Both the position numbers and the translations under genes were made by a program. A DNA stretch of 64,000 nt from Sphingobacteriaceae bacterium (GTDB lineage: Bacteria; Bacteroidota; Bacteroidia; B-17B0; Aurantibacillaceae). Of the stretch, positions 20,271 through 28,591 are shown piece after piece; positions within the stretch are counted from its first letter, which is position 1; each line of letters opens with the position of its first letter. Below the pieces are notes generated by a model. The model was not told the origin of the DNA and did no database searches. It saw only the letters and a list, made by a program, of their open reading frames with translations. The stretch covers positions 28,618 to 92,617 of the forward strand of contig CANKBS010000015.1 in assembly GCA_947480015.1 (NCBI GenBank), given 5' to 3'.

Positions 20271-21047
20271 ATGCAATTAAATCGAAAACAATTTTTAAAA
20301 TTATCTAGCTTCTCCGCGTTCGCTTGGCTTTTAAACGCTTCTGGCATAAGAAATAACAAAGAAGAACACACCGATAGGTTAAAAAATAACACGATGCATG
20401 TTGATACATTCAACAGCTCGCCTGTAATTTTTTTGAGCGAAAAAGATTCGGCATACATGGGCTGGAATATTTATTTTAACAAACGAATCCAAAAACATCC
20501 TAAACTAATTGCGCTGTGGAAAAACACCGAAGGTGTGGCAGAAGCCATAAAATATGCCAAGAAACATGATATGGCTGTTGCTGTTAAAAGTGCATTACGG
20601 CCTTCAACATCCCATTTATTTTAAAAATGCATCCGCCGGTTTATACCGTAATTATAAAGATATTGAAGCCTGTGCTCTTATAGTACTTGATAAGGTGATT
20701 AAAACACCGGGATTAATCTATCAGATAAATACACTGGGTGGAAAAATAAATTCACCCCAATTCCAACAAGCTTCAGCCTATGCCCACCGTCACCTACCGT
20801 TTTTATCGGAGTTACAAGCCTATTGGGACGAACCAAAAGAAGAAAAAAACAGAGTGGAAGCATTTGAAGAAATTCAAAAACACTTTTTCGAAAATGATGT
20901 GAAAGCACACTACACTAATTACCCCGATTTAAATTTCAGAAACTGGCGTGAAGCCTATTATGGCAATAACTACGAGCGATTGCTAGCAGTTAAAAAAAGT
21001 ATGATCCTGAAAACAGAATTAAACACGAGCAAAGTATTGACGTTTAA
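20271..21047 (+). pseudogene. Broken FAD-linked oxidoreductase
   Basis: The N-terminal part (MQLNRKQFLKLSSFSAFAWL onward, Tat-like/secretion leader, then FLSEKDSAYMGWNIYFNKRI and GVAEAIKYAKKHDMAVAVKS) is the beginning of a PCMH-type FAD-binding domain. The expected VKSGGHS loop is cut, and the sequence jumps to the C-terminal region in another frame (IYQINTLGGKIN, RHLPFLSELQAYW, NFRNWREAYYGNNYERLLAV). After an A7 run at 20993-20999 a third frame gives KYDPENRIKHEQSIDV and stop at 21047, the normal end of the family. So there is a large internal deletion (roughly half the protein) plus a one-base shortfall. The gene is dead. Confidence 0.85.
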
Positions 21048-21103
21048 ATCGGGAATTTGTTTGACATGAATCGAATCATTAATTTAGAGCGCAACAAGGC
21101 CTG

Positions 21104-21652
21104 ATGCAGGAACAAAGTTATAATTTTGAAGAACTGTACAACAGCCATGTTAGTCTGGTATATAATCTTGCTTTAAATTATCTGCAAAATAAAGAAGAAG
21201 CCGAAGAAATTACTCAGGATGTTTTTATGCAGGTTTATCAATCCATTTCTGGTTTCAAACAGCAATCGAGTTTAAAAACATGGATCTACCGCATAACTTT
21301 GAATAAATGCCACGACCATGTAAAAGCCAAACAAACTAAAAAACGCCGGGCCTTTATAAGTAGTTTGTTTCATGAAGATGGTGGTATAAAACACGATCCG
21401 GGTCATTTTGACCATCCGGGCGTTTTACTCGAAAATAAAGAAAGGTCTGAACTCTTATTTTCTGCCATTAATAAATTGCCTGAGAATCAAAAAACGGTAT
21501 TTATTTTATCGCAAATTGAACAGCTTTCTCAAAAGGAAATGGCCGATAGTATGGAAATGTCGCAAAAAGCCATAGAATCACTCCTCCAAAGGGCAAAAGG
21601 AAATTTAAGAAATCAATTAGGCCAACTTTATAAGAACGAAGGATTTAAGTAA
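21104..21652 (+). CDS. ECF-type RNA polymerase sigma factor
   Basis: The 182-residue protein has sigma region 2 (VYNLALNYLQNKEEAEEITQ followed by DVFMQVYQSISGF and LKTWIYRITLNKCHDHVK) and region 4 (LPENQKTVFILSQIEQLSQK then EMADSMEMSQKAIESLLQRAK). ECF sigma factors direct RNA polymerase to their own regulon and are normally held by an anti-sigma. It is the first gene of a plus-strand run continuing to 26645. The following gene, 24 bases on, encodes a small single-pass membrane protein, as expected for a sigma/anti-sigma pair. It probably controls this operon. Confidence 0.95.
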   Translation: MQEQSYNFEELYNSHVSLVYNLALNYLQNKEEAEEITQDVFMQVYQSISGFKQQSSLKTWIYRITLNKCHDHVKAKQTKKRRAFISSLFHEDGGIKHDPGHFDHPGVLLENKERSELLFSAINKLPENQKTVFILSQIEQLSQKEMADSMEMSQKAIESLLQRAKGNLRNQLGQLYKNEGFK

Positions 21653-21676
21653 AATAATCGTCTAAAATACGAAAGC

Positions 21677-21976
21677 ATGAAAAAGGAAGAATGGATTGAA
21701 TACATGAGCGGTGCTGTCTCCGAAATTGGAAGAGCAGAACCTAATCCTTATTTATTTACACGAATCACCGAGCTGTTAAATCAAAAAAAAGTAACTGGGC
21801 AATCGGCAGTGAAAAAACCTTTTCTTCTACGCTGGGCGTTGGCTGGCTGCGTAGCACTAATCCTAAACATTTTTGTGATTTCCTTCATGGCAAACCACAA
21901 AAAACAGGAAATACAAAAATTTAATTTAGAAGCTCTTTCTGCGGAAATGGGTTTAAATGAGACCTATAATTATTAA
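21677..21976 (+). CDS. Small single-pass membrane protein, candidate anti-sigma factor
   Basis: 99 residues: a cytoplasmic-looking N-terminus (MKKEEWIEYMSGAVSEIGRA), one membrane helix at about 50-69 (RWALAGCVALILNIFVISFM), and a short outer tail ending ALSAEMGLNETYNY. No zinc-binding HxxxCxxC motif of classic ZAS anti-sigma factors is present. The position between an ECF sigma gene and a Spy-like gene and the topology suggest an anti-sigma role, but this is inference from context; sequence similarity to a known family was not recognised. Confidence 0.7.
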   Translation: MKKEEWIEYMSGAVSEIGRAEPNPYLFTRITELLNQKKVTGQSAVKKPFLLRWALAGCVALILNIFVISFMANHKKQEIQKFNLEALSAEMGLNETYNY

Positions 21977-21979
21977 ACC

Positions 21980-22495
21980 ATGGAAAAAAAGTCATTCATT
22001 ATATGGAAATGGTTTGCACTACTCATGGTTTTGCTAAACGTGACATTAATCATTTTTTTAGTTCAACCATTTTCCAAAAATGGTCCTGAGTTGGATAAAC
22101 CTGAACGTGGGGGTCCGGCCAAGTATATTTTAGAAACTTTAAAATTTAATAAGGGCCAAGCGGCGGCCTTTCAAAAACTAAAATTGGCACACCGCGACAG
22201 TGTGCAACTGTTAAATGAAAGAGGTAAAGAACTACGCGAGATTTTATTTGAAGGATTGGAAAATGATCAGCAGGTTAATAATCCTGAGCAAATCATAATT
22301 AAAATAGGCGAAAATCAACAACATATTGAACGTTTAACCTACCGACATTTTGAGGAAGTAAAAAAACTATGTAGTCCCGAACAAAAAGTAATCTTCAATT
22401 CAATTATTCAGGAAGTACTAAAACGCATGGGCCCTCGCCGTCCAATGGCTAAAGGAGAACATCCCGATGGACCACCTCATCACACTTCGGAGTAA
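21980..22495 (+). CDS. Spy/CpxP-like periplasmic sensor or chaperone
   Basis: The 171 residues have an N-terminal membrane anchor or uncleaved signal (about 8-29, WKWFALLMVLLNVTLIIFLV). A helical region follows with the Spy/CpxP/CnrX-type pattern of charged helices and the late motif HFEEVKKLCSPEQKVIFNSI. The C-terminus is rich in Pro, Arg and His (GPRRPMAKGEHPDGPPHHTS), a possible metal-binding tail. Relatives sense or buffer metal or misfolding stress in the periplasm; in CnrYXH the X protein signals nickel/cobalt to an ECF system. A similar sensor role here is inference. It starts 3 bases after the previous gene. Confidence 0.75.
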   Translation: MEKKSFIIWKWFALLMVLLNVTLIIFLVQPFSKNGPELDKPERGGPAKYILETLKFNKGQAAAFQKLKLAHRDSVQLLNERGKELREILFEGLENDQQVNNPEQIIIKIGENQQHIERLTYRHFEEVKKLCSPEQKVIFNSIIQEVLKRMGPRRPMAKGEHPDGPPHHTSE

Positions 22496-22496
22496 C

Positions 22497-23255
22497 ATGA
22501 GATATTTGTTTCGCAAAAGGTTAGTATTGTATGTTGCATTTAGTGTTGCTGTTTATGGCATGAAGGCACAAAAAAATGAAGGATCATTGATCATAAAAAT
22601 TCATCCGGTGTTTAATGGCAAAGCGCTTAAACTCACTACCGAACCTTATGTCAACGCTCATCAGGACAGTTTATTTATTGACGTTTTTAAGTGTTATTTA
22701 AGTGCCTTAAAGCTTAGCCCTGGAAATGGAGTAGAATTTAAAGAGACAAAATCTTATCACTTAATTAATGCCGATGATTCCATTTCTCTGGTTTTTGTAA
22801 TTAAAAATATTCCGGAAGGAAATTTTAAAACCTTAAGTTTTAATATAGGTGTGGATAGTATAAGTTCGGTTTCAGGAGCGCTAGATGGTGACCTGGATCC
22901 TTCTAAAGGCATGTACTGGGCCTGGAATACCGGTTATATTGACGCTAAATTAATGGGGCGTTCGAAGCAGTGTAAAACACGCCAAAACAGTTTTGAATAT
23001 CATATTGGCGGATATTCGGGCCCTAATAAAACACTACAAAAAGTAAGGCTTGATTTAAATATAATAAACATTGAACCGAACAAAACAACTCACTTAGAAT
23101 TGAAAGCCGAACTTGCGGAATGGTTTAACAACCCCTATTTACTTGACCTTTCAGTAACGAATGCCGTTTTAATTCCCGGAAAAGAGGCCTTACGAATGGC
23201 AGAGAATTATGCCGATATGTTTCAGGTTTTAAAAATCACGTCTCCCAAAAAATGA
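22497..23255 (+). CDS. MbnP-like copper-binding protein
   Basis: ATG 22497 was chosen because it starts the signal peptide (MRYLFRKRLVLYVAFSVAVY, cut near KAQ) and lies one base after the previous stop. The 252 residues show MbnP-family features: early IKIHPVFNGKALKL, the block DGDLDPSKGMYWAWNTGYID (Trp141, Trp143), then KTRQNSFEYHIGGYSG, and a late beta-rich part ending in LKITSPKK. In methanotrophs MbnP binds copper after its partner MbnH turns a Trp into kynurenine. The next gene is such a di-heme partner and overlaps by 4 bases, so the pair is very likely functional. Which Trp is modified cannot be told here. Confidence 0.85.
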   Translation: MRYLFRKRLVLYVAFSVAVYGMKAQKNEGSLIIKIHPVFNGKALKLTTEPYVNAHQDSLFIDVFKCYLSALKLSPGNGVEFKETKSYHLINADDSISLVFVIKNIPEGNFKTLSFNIGVDSISSVSGALDGDLDPSKGMYWAWNTGYIDAKLMGRSKQCKTRQNSFEYHIGGYSGPNKTLQKVRLDLNIINIEPNKTTHLELKAELAEWFNNPYLLDLSVTNAVLIPGKEALRMAENYADMFQVLKITSPKK

Positions 23256-24289
23256 AACACCGTATTTGGATATTCCTGATTGGTATTTTTTGTTTGTTCA
23301 CATGGCTGGCTTTTCGTTGCATAAAAGAAGAGCCTGTAAAATTTTTAATCCCAAAAGGCTGGCCAAAACCACACTATGATTTTTCTAAAAACAAACTTAC
23401 AGCTGCCGGATTTAGTTTAGGAAGAAAATTATTTTATGACCCAGTACTTTCGAATGACAGTAGTATCTCCTGCGCTTCGTGTCATTTGCAAGCGACAGGT
23501 TTTGCGCATGTTGATCATGATTTGAGTCATGGTATTGAAGGGAAAATAGGAACCCGTAATGCACCGGGCATCGTAAACCCAGCCTGGAATAAATTCTTTA
23601 TGTGGGATGGTGGCGTTAATCACCTTGAAGTGCAAGCACTCGCTCCTATCACCAATCCTATCGAAATGAATGAATCGCTTAACCACATTGTTATAAAATT
23701 AAGTACTCAACTAAGTTACCGTAAAGCTTTTAAACGTGCCTTTGGTGATTCCATCATTAGCGGCCAACGCGTGTTATTAGGTATTAGTCAGTTTTTGGTT
23801 ATGCTCAATTCATCCAATTCAAAATACGATAAATACATACGTCATGAAAAAGATGGTAAATTTAGTGTGCAGGAATTAAATGGTTTAAAGATTTTTCGAA
23901 AACATTGCGGCAGTTGCCATACAGAACCACTATTCACCAATAATGACTTTGCTAATAACGGTTTAAAAGTTGACACAAGTTTAAAGGATTATGGGCGATA
24001 CAGCATTACTCATAATGCTAATGACTCACTTAAATTTAAAGTACCGAGCCTCAGAAATATTGAATTTACCTATCCCTACATGCATGACGGACGATTTAAA
24101 AAATTGTCGGAAGTCCTAAATCATTACAATTCGGGAATTAAATCAAGTAAGACCTTAGCAAATGAACTTCAAAAACCCATGCAATTAACTGCTGAACAAA
24201 AAACCGATCTGCTGGTTTTTTTATTGACACTGAGCGATAAAAGTTTTTTGTTTGACCAGCGTTTTTCTTACCCTCGAGAAAAATCCTGA
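23252..24289 (+). CDS. MbnH/MauG-like di-heme c peroxidase
   Basis: 345 residues with an N-terminal membrane/signal helix (IWIFLIGIFCLFTWLAF) and two c-type heme motifs: CASCH at 74-78 and CGSCH at 219-223. Cytochrome c peroxidase family motifs are present (GRKLFYDPVLSNDSSISCAS, GTRNAPGIVNPAWNKFFMWD with GG, ITNPIEMNES, VPSLRNIEFTYPYMHDGRF). MauG-type members use high-valent hemes to oxidise a partner protein instead of detoxifying peroxide. The start overlaps the MbnP-like gene by 4 bases (ATGA), which points to coupled translation and a stable pair. A plain cytochrome c peroxidase is the alternative. Confidence 0.9.
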   Translation: MKHRIWIFLIGIFCLFTWLAFRCIKEEPVKFLIPKGWPKPHYDFSKNKLTAAGFSLGRKLFYDPVLSNDSSISCASCHLQATGFAHVDHDLSHGIEGKIGTRNAPGIVNPAWNKFFMWDGGVNHLEVQALAPITNPIEMNESLNHIVIKLSTQLSYRKAFKRAFGDSIISGQRVLLGISQFLVMLNSSNSKYDKYIRHEKDGKFSVQELNGLKIFRKHCGSCHTEPLFTNNDFANNGLKVDTSLKDYGRYSITHNANDSLKFKVPSLRNIEFTYPYMHDGRFKKLSEVLNHYNSGIKSSKTLANELQKPMQLTAEQKTDLLVFLLTLSDKSFLFDQRFSYPREKS

Positions 24290-24336
24290 ATGTCGAAGGA
24301 ATAACTCAGTTATACCGTCTAATTAAAAAAACCACT

Positions 24337-26028
24337 ATGAAAAAAACCGGAATTGTTTTCCTTTTGTTTATTACCAGTCTTTTACAGGGCCAAACCTATA
24401 ATAATCTTTGGATTCCTGATACCATTTCAGGCACCCAGTTTAATTTAAATTTGAAAGACACATTTGCGCAATTAAGACCGGGTAACCAAACGATAACAGC
24501 GGGTATTAATAACAAAATATGGGGACCAACACTGTTCTTTAATAAGGGAGATACCGTTCATATGAATGTGCACAATTATTTAAACGATTCTACCACCATA
24601 CACTGGCATGGCTTTCATTTACCGGCAGTAATGGATGGTGGTCCGCATCAAATAATTCCACCCGGTACCATTTGGAAACCCTATTGGAAGGTCAGCAACA
24701 ATGCATCCACTTATTGGTACCACCCACATTTGCATACCATGACGCAGGAACATTTAACCAAAGGGTTAGGAGGATTTATTATTGTTCGTGATCCGCAAGA
24801 AAGAGCACTGGCCATTCCCCGCAGATATGGAATTGATGATATTCCATTAGTGCTCACCTCCCGTCGTTACGATGCTTCAAATGCATTTGCATACACCAAC
24901 ATTGCCTATGGCGATTACATGCTCAGCAACGGAACACCAAGTGCACAGATAAGTTTGCCGAAACAAATGGTTCGTTTGAGGATTTTAAATGCTGAAATTG
25001 AAAGGGGTTATGATATTGGATTTAGTGATAACCGCACATTTTATATTATAGGAAATGATGGAGGCTTATTAAATGCACCTGTTCCTGTGACCCGAGTAAA
25101 ATTGCTTGTAGGTGAGCGGATTGAAATTCTGGTTAATTTTAGTAATGATGTACTCGGTTCGAGTTTAGACTTAAAATCGTATAATGCCGGCCAAACCTTT
25201 GGTTTTCCAGGTGGAGAACCATCCAGTAGTGGTCCTTTAGGAAGTTTACTTAATAATACCAATTTTAATGTGCTTCATATTAATATTGGTGCACAAACCG
25301 CCAATCCTATAACGGTGTTACCAACCAATCTCGTTAACAATACCTATTGGACAGCTGCCGATGCCACTGTAAATAAATCGGTAAATGTTACCGGCGGAAC
25401 ACCGGGTAACGACTTCACCCTGGATAATGCTTCATTTGCCTTAAGCGTCATTAACAAAACCGTTACCTTAAATTCCATCGAAAAATGGACCATTACAAAC
25501 AATAATGTGTTTGGACATGCCTTTCATATACACGACGTGGAATTTAAAATTGTGGCGCGAAGTAGCGGCACTGTTGGCGTGCACGAATCGGGCTGGAAAG
25601 ATGTGGTGTATTTGCCGAAAAATGAAAGCGTAACTTTTGTAGCCAAATTTGATGATTATGCCGACACCATACATCCGTTTATGTATCACTGTCATTTTTC
25701 TAATCATGAGGATGGCGGTATGATGGGACAATTTATAGTAAAATCATCAGTGCCAACTGGTTTATCTGCTAATGAATTAACTGAATCTGATTTCACTATT
25801 TATCCAAACCCTGCAAACAACAAACTATTCATTAATCTATCCGATCTTGGCGCTGAAGTGTACTATTTGCGTATTACCAATGTGGTTGGTAAAACCCTGT
25901 ATATGTTGCCAAAACCGCAATTGACTGAAGGAATAGATATTAGTCATTTTTCTCCGGGCGTGTATATGGTGCAATTAACCCACAATAAAACAAAAAAAAC
26001 CACCACTAAAAAATTTGTAAAAGAATAA
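24337..26028 (+). CDS. Multicopper oxidase with T9SS sorting domain
   Basis: 563 residues; signal peptide ends near LLQGQ. Three cupredoxin domains with all copper-ligand clusters: HWHGFH (89-94), WYHPHLH (127-133), HAFHIH (~394) and HPFMYHCHFSNHEDGGMM (~446-463), giving the type 1 Cys and the trinuclear site. The usual reaction is one-electron oxidation of a substrate (Cu(I), Fe(II), Mn(II) or a phenol) with reduction of O2 to water. The last ~85 residues are a type A T9SS domain (FTIYPNPANNKLFINL), so the enzyme is probably on the cell surface or secreted. In this operon cuprous oxidase activity is a reasonable guess. Confidence 0.93.
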   Translation: MKKTGIVFLLFITSLLQGQTYNNLWIPDTISGTQFNLNLKDTFAQLRPGNQTITAGINNKIWGPTLFFNKGDTVHMNVHNYLNDSTTIHWHGFHLPAVMDGGPHQIIPPGTIWKPYWKVSNNASTYWYHPHLHTMTQEHLTKGLGGFIIVRDPQERALAIPRRYGIDDIPLVLTSRRYDASNAFAYTNIAYGDYMLSNGTPSAQISLPKQMVRLRILNAEIERGYDIGFSDNRTFYIIGNDGGLLNAPVPVTRVKLLVGERIEILVNFSNDVLGSSLDLKSYNAGQTFGFPGGEPSSSGPLGSLLNNTNFNVLHINIGAQTANPITVLPTNLVNNTYWTAADATVNKSVNVTGGTPGNDFTLDNASFALSVINKTVTLNSIEKWTITNNNVFGHAFHIHDVEFKIVARSSGTVGVHESGWKDVVYLPKNESVTFVAKFDDYADTIHPFMYHCHFSNHEDGGMMGQFIVKSSVPTGLSANELTESDFTIYPNPANNKLFINLSDLGAEVYYLRITNVVGKTLYMLPKPQLTEGIDISHFSPGVYMVQLTHNKTKKTTTKKFVKE

Positions 26029-26645
26029 TGCGAACTTCAATTCAACTAATTGGTGTAGCCTTTATTTGCCTTTTGTTATTTTCGGTTTTTTCTTTTAAAG
26101 ATAACAGCGGCCTAACCGAGGTGTTTAATTTAAAGCTAAGAAACGCCAATGGTAAACCAACGGCATTAAGTGATTACAAGCTGACAAAGGGTTTAATGCT
26201 TGTATTCACATGCAACCACTGCCCTTTTGCCAAACTCTATCCGGCTCGATTTAACGAACTTAATAAAAAGTATAGTCCAAAAGGAGTGCCATTAATTGCC
26301 ATAAGTTCTACCGACACCATAACTTATGAAGAAGATGGTTTTGAGCAAATGAAAAAAGTTGCCGGCAAAAAGCATTTTAATTTTGATTATTTGTTTGACG
26401 ACATGCAAATTCTGGCTAAAAAATTTGGTGCCGATAAAACACCTCATGCTTTTCTGTTATGGAAGAATGGGAATGATTGGCAAATAAGGTATAGCGGTGC
26501 AATTGATGATAACGGTGCCGAACCTGATAAAGTAACGGAGCCATACCTGGCTATGGCGGTAGATTCGATGTTAATGGGAAAAGAACCTCCCTATGCCAGC
26601 ACAAAATCTATTGGCTGCCAAATTCATTTCAGACCAAAAAAATAA
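26028..26645 (+). CDS. Thioredoxin-fold (peroxiredoxin-like) exported protein
   Basis: 205 residues with an N-terminal export helix (about 5-22). The thioredoxin-fold domain has LMLVFTCNHCPFAKLYPARF with CNHC at 62-65, then LIAISSTD, a LFDDMQILAKKFGADKTPHA segment with the cis-Pro motif, and AFLLWKNG. This fits the PRX_like1 group of the AhpC/TSA-Redoxin superfamily. The CxxC pair could be redox active or bind copper as in Sco proteins, but the Sco His is not evident. The ATG overlaps the oxidase stop by one base, so it belongs to the same operon. Confidence 0.85.
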   Translation: MRTSIQLIGVAFICLLLFSVFSFKDNSGLTEVFNLKLRNANGKPTALSDYKLTKGLMLVFTCNHCPFAKLYPARFNELNKKYSPKGVPLIAISSTDTITYEEDGFEQMKKVAGKKHFNFDYLFDDMQILAKKFGADKTPHAFLLWKNGNDWQIRYSGAIDDNGAEPDKVTEPYLAMAVDSMLMGKEPPYASTKSIGCQIHFRPKK

Positions 26646-26892
26646 GAAAAAAAACTGTTAGCATTCAGGTGATTATGCAGCTTATTTGTTATGCATGGTT
26701 TCCTCGGAACAAGAATGACAGATAAATCCCACCTTTGTATTGCCAATGCGGCCAATTAAACTATGCGTGGTGAAATGAGAGATGAGCTAACCAAAGAAAA
26801 TTTAAAGACGCTGTTATATCACTTAATAGAGCAGATTAACTTGCTTGAAAACAATAAATAAGAATTAATATCGTTATCTGAAAAAACATCCT
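26646..26892. other. Intergenic stretch, no supported gene
   Basis: This 247-base gap between the copper-type operon and a small lipoprotein gene contains no recognisable RNA or terminator. A 28-codon frame at 26775-26861 (MRDELTKENLKTLLYHLIEQ...) is helical in character and could be a small protein or a remnant of a larger gene; I cannot support it further. Confidence 0.4.
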
Positions 26893-27108
26893 ATGAAAGT
26901 ACCCGGCTTATTGTGTGTTTTGTTTTTTGGGCTGTTTTTTACCGCTTGTCAAAAAGAGTACACCTGTTATTGTACCAATCCGGGAGGTACCTCCAAGGCT
27001 TTCAGTGTAAAGGAATCAAAGAATAATGCCGAGAGCGAATGTAAAAAATATTACGATAATAATTTTGGAAGTATCCCCTGGAATGAAACAACCTGTGAAA
27101 TAAAATAA
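26893..27108 (+). CDS. Small cysteine-rich lipoprotein
   Basis: 71 residues with a lipoprotein signal (MKVPGLLCVLFFGLFFTAC, lipobox FTAC). The mature part is short and has further cysteines (YTCYCTNPGG, SECKKYY, TTCEIK), enough for two disulfides or a metal site. Family not recognised. It lies 247 bases after the multicopper oxidase/thioredoxin genes on the same strand, but whether it belongs to that operon is unclear. Confidence 0.72.
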   Translation: MKVPGLLCVLFFGLFFTACQKEYTCYCTNPGGTSKAFSVKESKNNAESECKKYYDNNFGSIPWNETTCEIK

Positions 27109-27124
27109 TTGAAATTTAAATAGC

Positions 27125-27547
27125 TCAGAGATTTCTTCCTTCCATGTTCTCCATTTTTAATTTAAGATTAGTTGTAATGCGCGTTTTCACTTTTTTTGCG
27201 TAATCATACAGCACCAACACATCACTCGTTTCAGCAGCTACTTGTTCTTGCTGGTTTATAATGCGATGACGCAATTGAAAACTGGTATTTTTAATCCAAT
27301 CGAGTCTGGTTTGCACCTCAATATCACCCGGATAATACAAGGGTATTTTAAACTGGCACTGTGAGGAGGCTACCACAAAACTCAGCTTCCCTGCTTCCAT
27401 GGTGGATGTTAAGCCAAGGGCCTCGCAATAGGCCAATCGACTTGCTTGGGCATATTTAAAAAAGGCTACATTATTTACATGTCCAAATAAATCCAAATCG
27501 GCCCAATCAATACGAAGTTTTATTTTTATTTTGAATTCGATATCCAT
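27125..27547 (-). CDS. Acyl-CoA thioesterase (4HBT, YbgC/FadM type)
   Basis: 140 residues with the hotdog-fold signature at the start, RIDWADLDLFGHVNNVAFFKYAQASR (the catalytic Asp and the H of GHVNN are present; only part of the motif is given), and a second-strand segment FQLRHRIINQQEQVAAETSDVLVLYD. These enzymes hydrolyse acyl-CoA thioesters in the cytoplasm; chain length is unknown. It converges with the lipoprotein gene and stands alone. Confidence 0.88.
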   Translation of the reverse strand: MDIEFKIKIKLRIDWADLDLFGHVNNVAFFKYAQASRLAYCEALGLTSTMEAGKLSFVVASSQCQFKIPLYYPGDIEVQTRLDWIKNTSFQLRHRIINQQEQVAAETSDVLVLYDYAKKVKTRITTNLKLKMENMEGRNL

Positions 27548-27567
27548 GCGGTAAGTTCATTGATCCA

Positions 27568-27607
27568 TAAAAAAATAAACCTCCATAAAACTGAATTTAT
27601 GGAGGTT
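27568..27607 (-). terminator. Rho-independent terminator of the universal stress gene
   Basis: Inverted repeat AACCTCCATAAA/TTTATGGAGGTT (27578-27589 and 27596-27607) followed on the minus strand by a TATTTTTTTA tract, directly after the stop of the gene at 27625. Confidence 0.85.
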
Positions 27608-27624
27608 CACATAATCGTATCTTG

Positions 27625-28527
27625 TTAAGAACCGCTAGTTCCCGGTAATGAAGTGGTATCTTCTGCAGAGAAAATATTGGCAGGCTTAATGGCAATAACA
27701 GGAACCTTACTATGGTGGATGATTTGTTGCGAATACGGCCCTAAAAAGAAACCACTTAATTCAGCATCTTGATCGGTCATAATAACCGCTAAATCAGCTC
27801 CAATGCTATCGATATAATTAACAGTACCAGTTGCTCTGTTCTTTAAATTCTTCAACACTTCGGTATGCACAATCACCGATGTTTCTGCTGCCAGTTCTTT
27901 TATTTGCTTTAAAATGGTTTCCATTTCCCCTTGGTCTGATCCTTCATCGGTACCTAACAAACCAACAGCATGAATCACTGCTCCGAATTTCTTCGCTAAT
28001 TCAATGGTGAAATTAACCTTCTGACGGGAATTAACACCCATATCAATTGGCATCACGATTTTATGGTAACCCTTGTGCTCTGCAACACTATTCATGGCCA
28101 TGGTAGGGCAAACCGACTTAGTAATTACTTTTAGTGCAACCGAGCCTATCACCAATTCTTCAACCGGCGAATAGCCATGCGTACCCATAACAATGAGTCC
28201 GGCATCAATTTCCTTAGCCACATTGGTTACTTCAGAACTAGGAGAACCCGTTTTAATGATAATTTGTGGATTTACCCCATATTCTTTGCTCACATCGGCA
28301 GCCAATTGGGCCAACTTTTCAGACGCTTTGGTTTCAATCTCACCCATATCGAGGGTTACAATGGGTAAAAACATATTTTGCGAGGCATAATGAGTGTTCA
28401 CCACATGCAATAAAAACAAATCGCCCTTGGTTAACTGGGCTATAAATGCCCCATGTTTAATGGCCAATAATGAGGTCTCACTAAAATCGACAGGGATTAA
28501 AATTTTGGACGAATGAAAATGAATCAT
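27625..28527 (-). CDS. Tandem-domain universal stress protein (UspA family)
   Basis: ATG 28527 (MIHFHSSKILIPVDFSETSL) was preferred; the longer frame adds residues that do not match the family. The 300 residues contain two Usp folds. The first ends with the ATP-loop GTHGYSPVEELVIGSVALKV and the second starts with HKIVMPIDMGVNSRQKVNF after GYHK, ending PVIAIKPANIF. It is a second, more typical paralogue of the gene at 4736. Cytoplasmic stress role inferred from family. A TACCTTTA element 25 or so bases upstream resembles the -7 promoter motif with one mismatch. Confidence 0.88.
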   Translation of the reverse strand: MIHFHSSKILIPVDFSETSLLAIKHGAFIAQLTKGDLFLLHVVNTHYASQNMFLPIVTLDMGEIETKASEKLAQLAADVSKEYGVNPQIIIKTGSPSSEVTNVAKEIDAGLIVMGTHGYSPVEELVIGSVALKVITKSVCPTMAMNSVAEHKGYHKIVMPIDMGVNSRQKVNFTIELAKKFGAVIHAVGLLGTDEGSDQGEMETILKQIKELAAETSVIVHTEVLKNLKNRATGTVNYIDSIGADLAVIMTDQDAELSGFFLGPYSQQIIHHSKVPVIAIKPANIFSAEDTTSLPGTSGS

Positions 28528-28591
28528 AAAATTTTTTTTTATTTGTTTAAAGGTAGACAATAATTTTTTTTAAAAAAATGACCTAAAGCAT

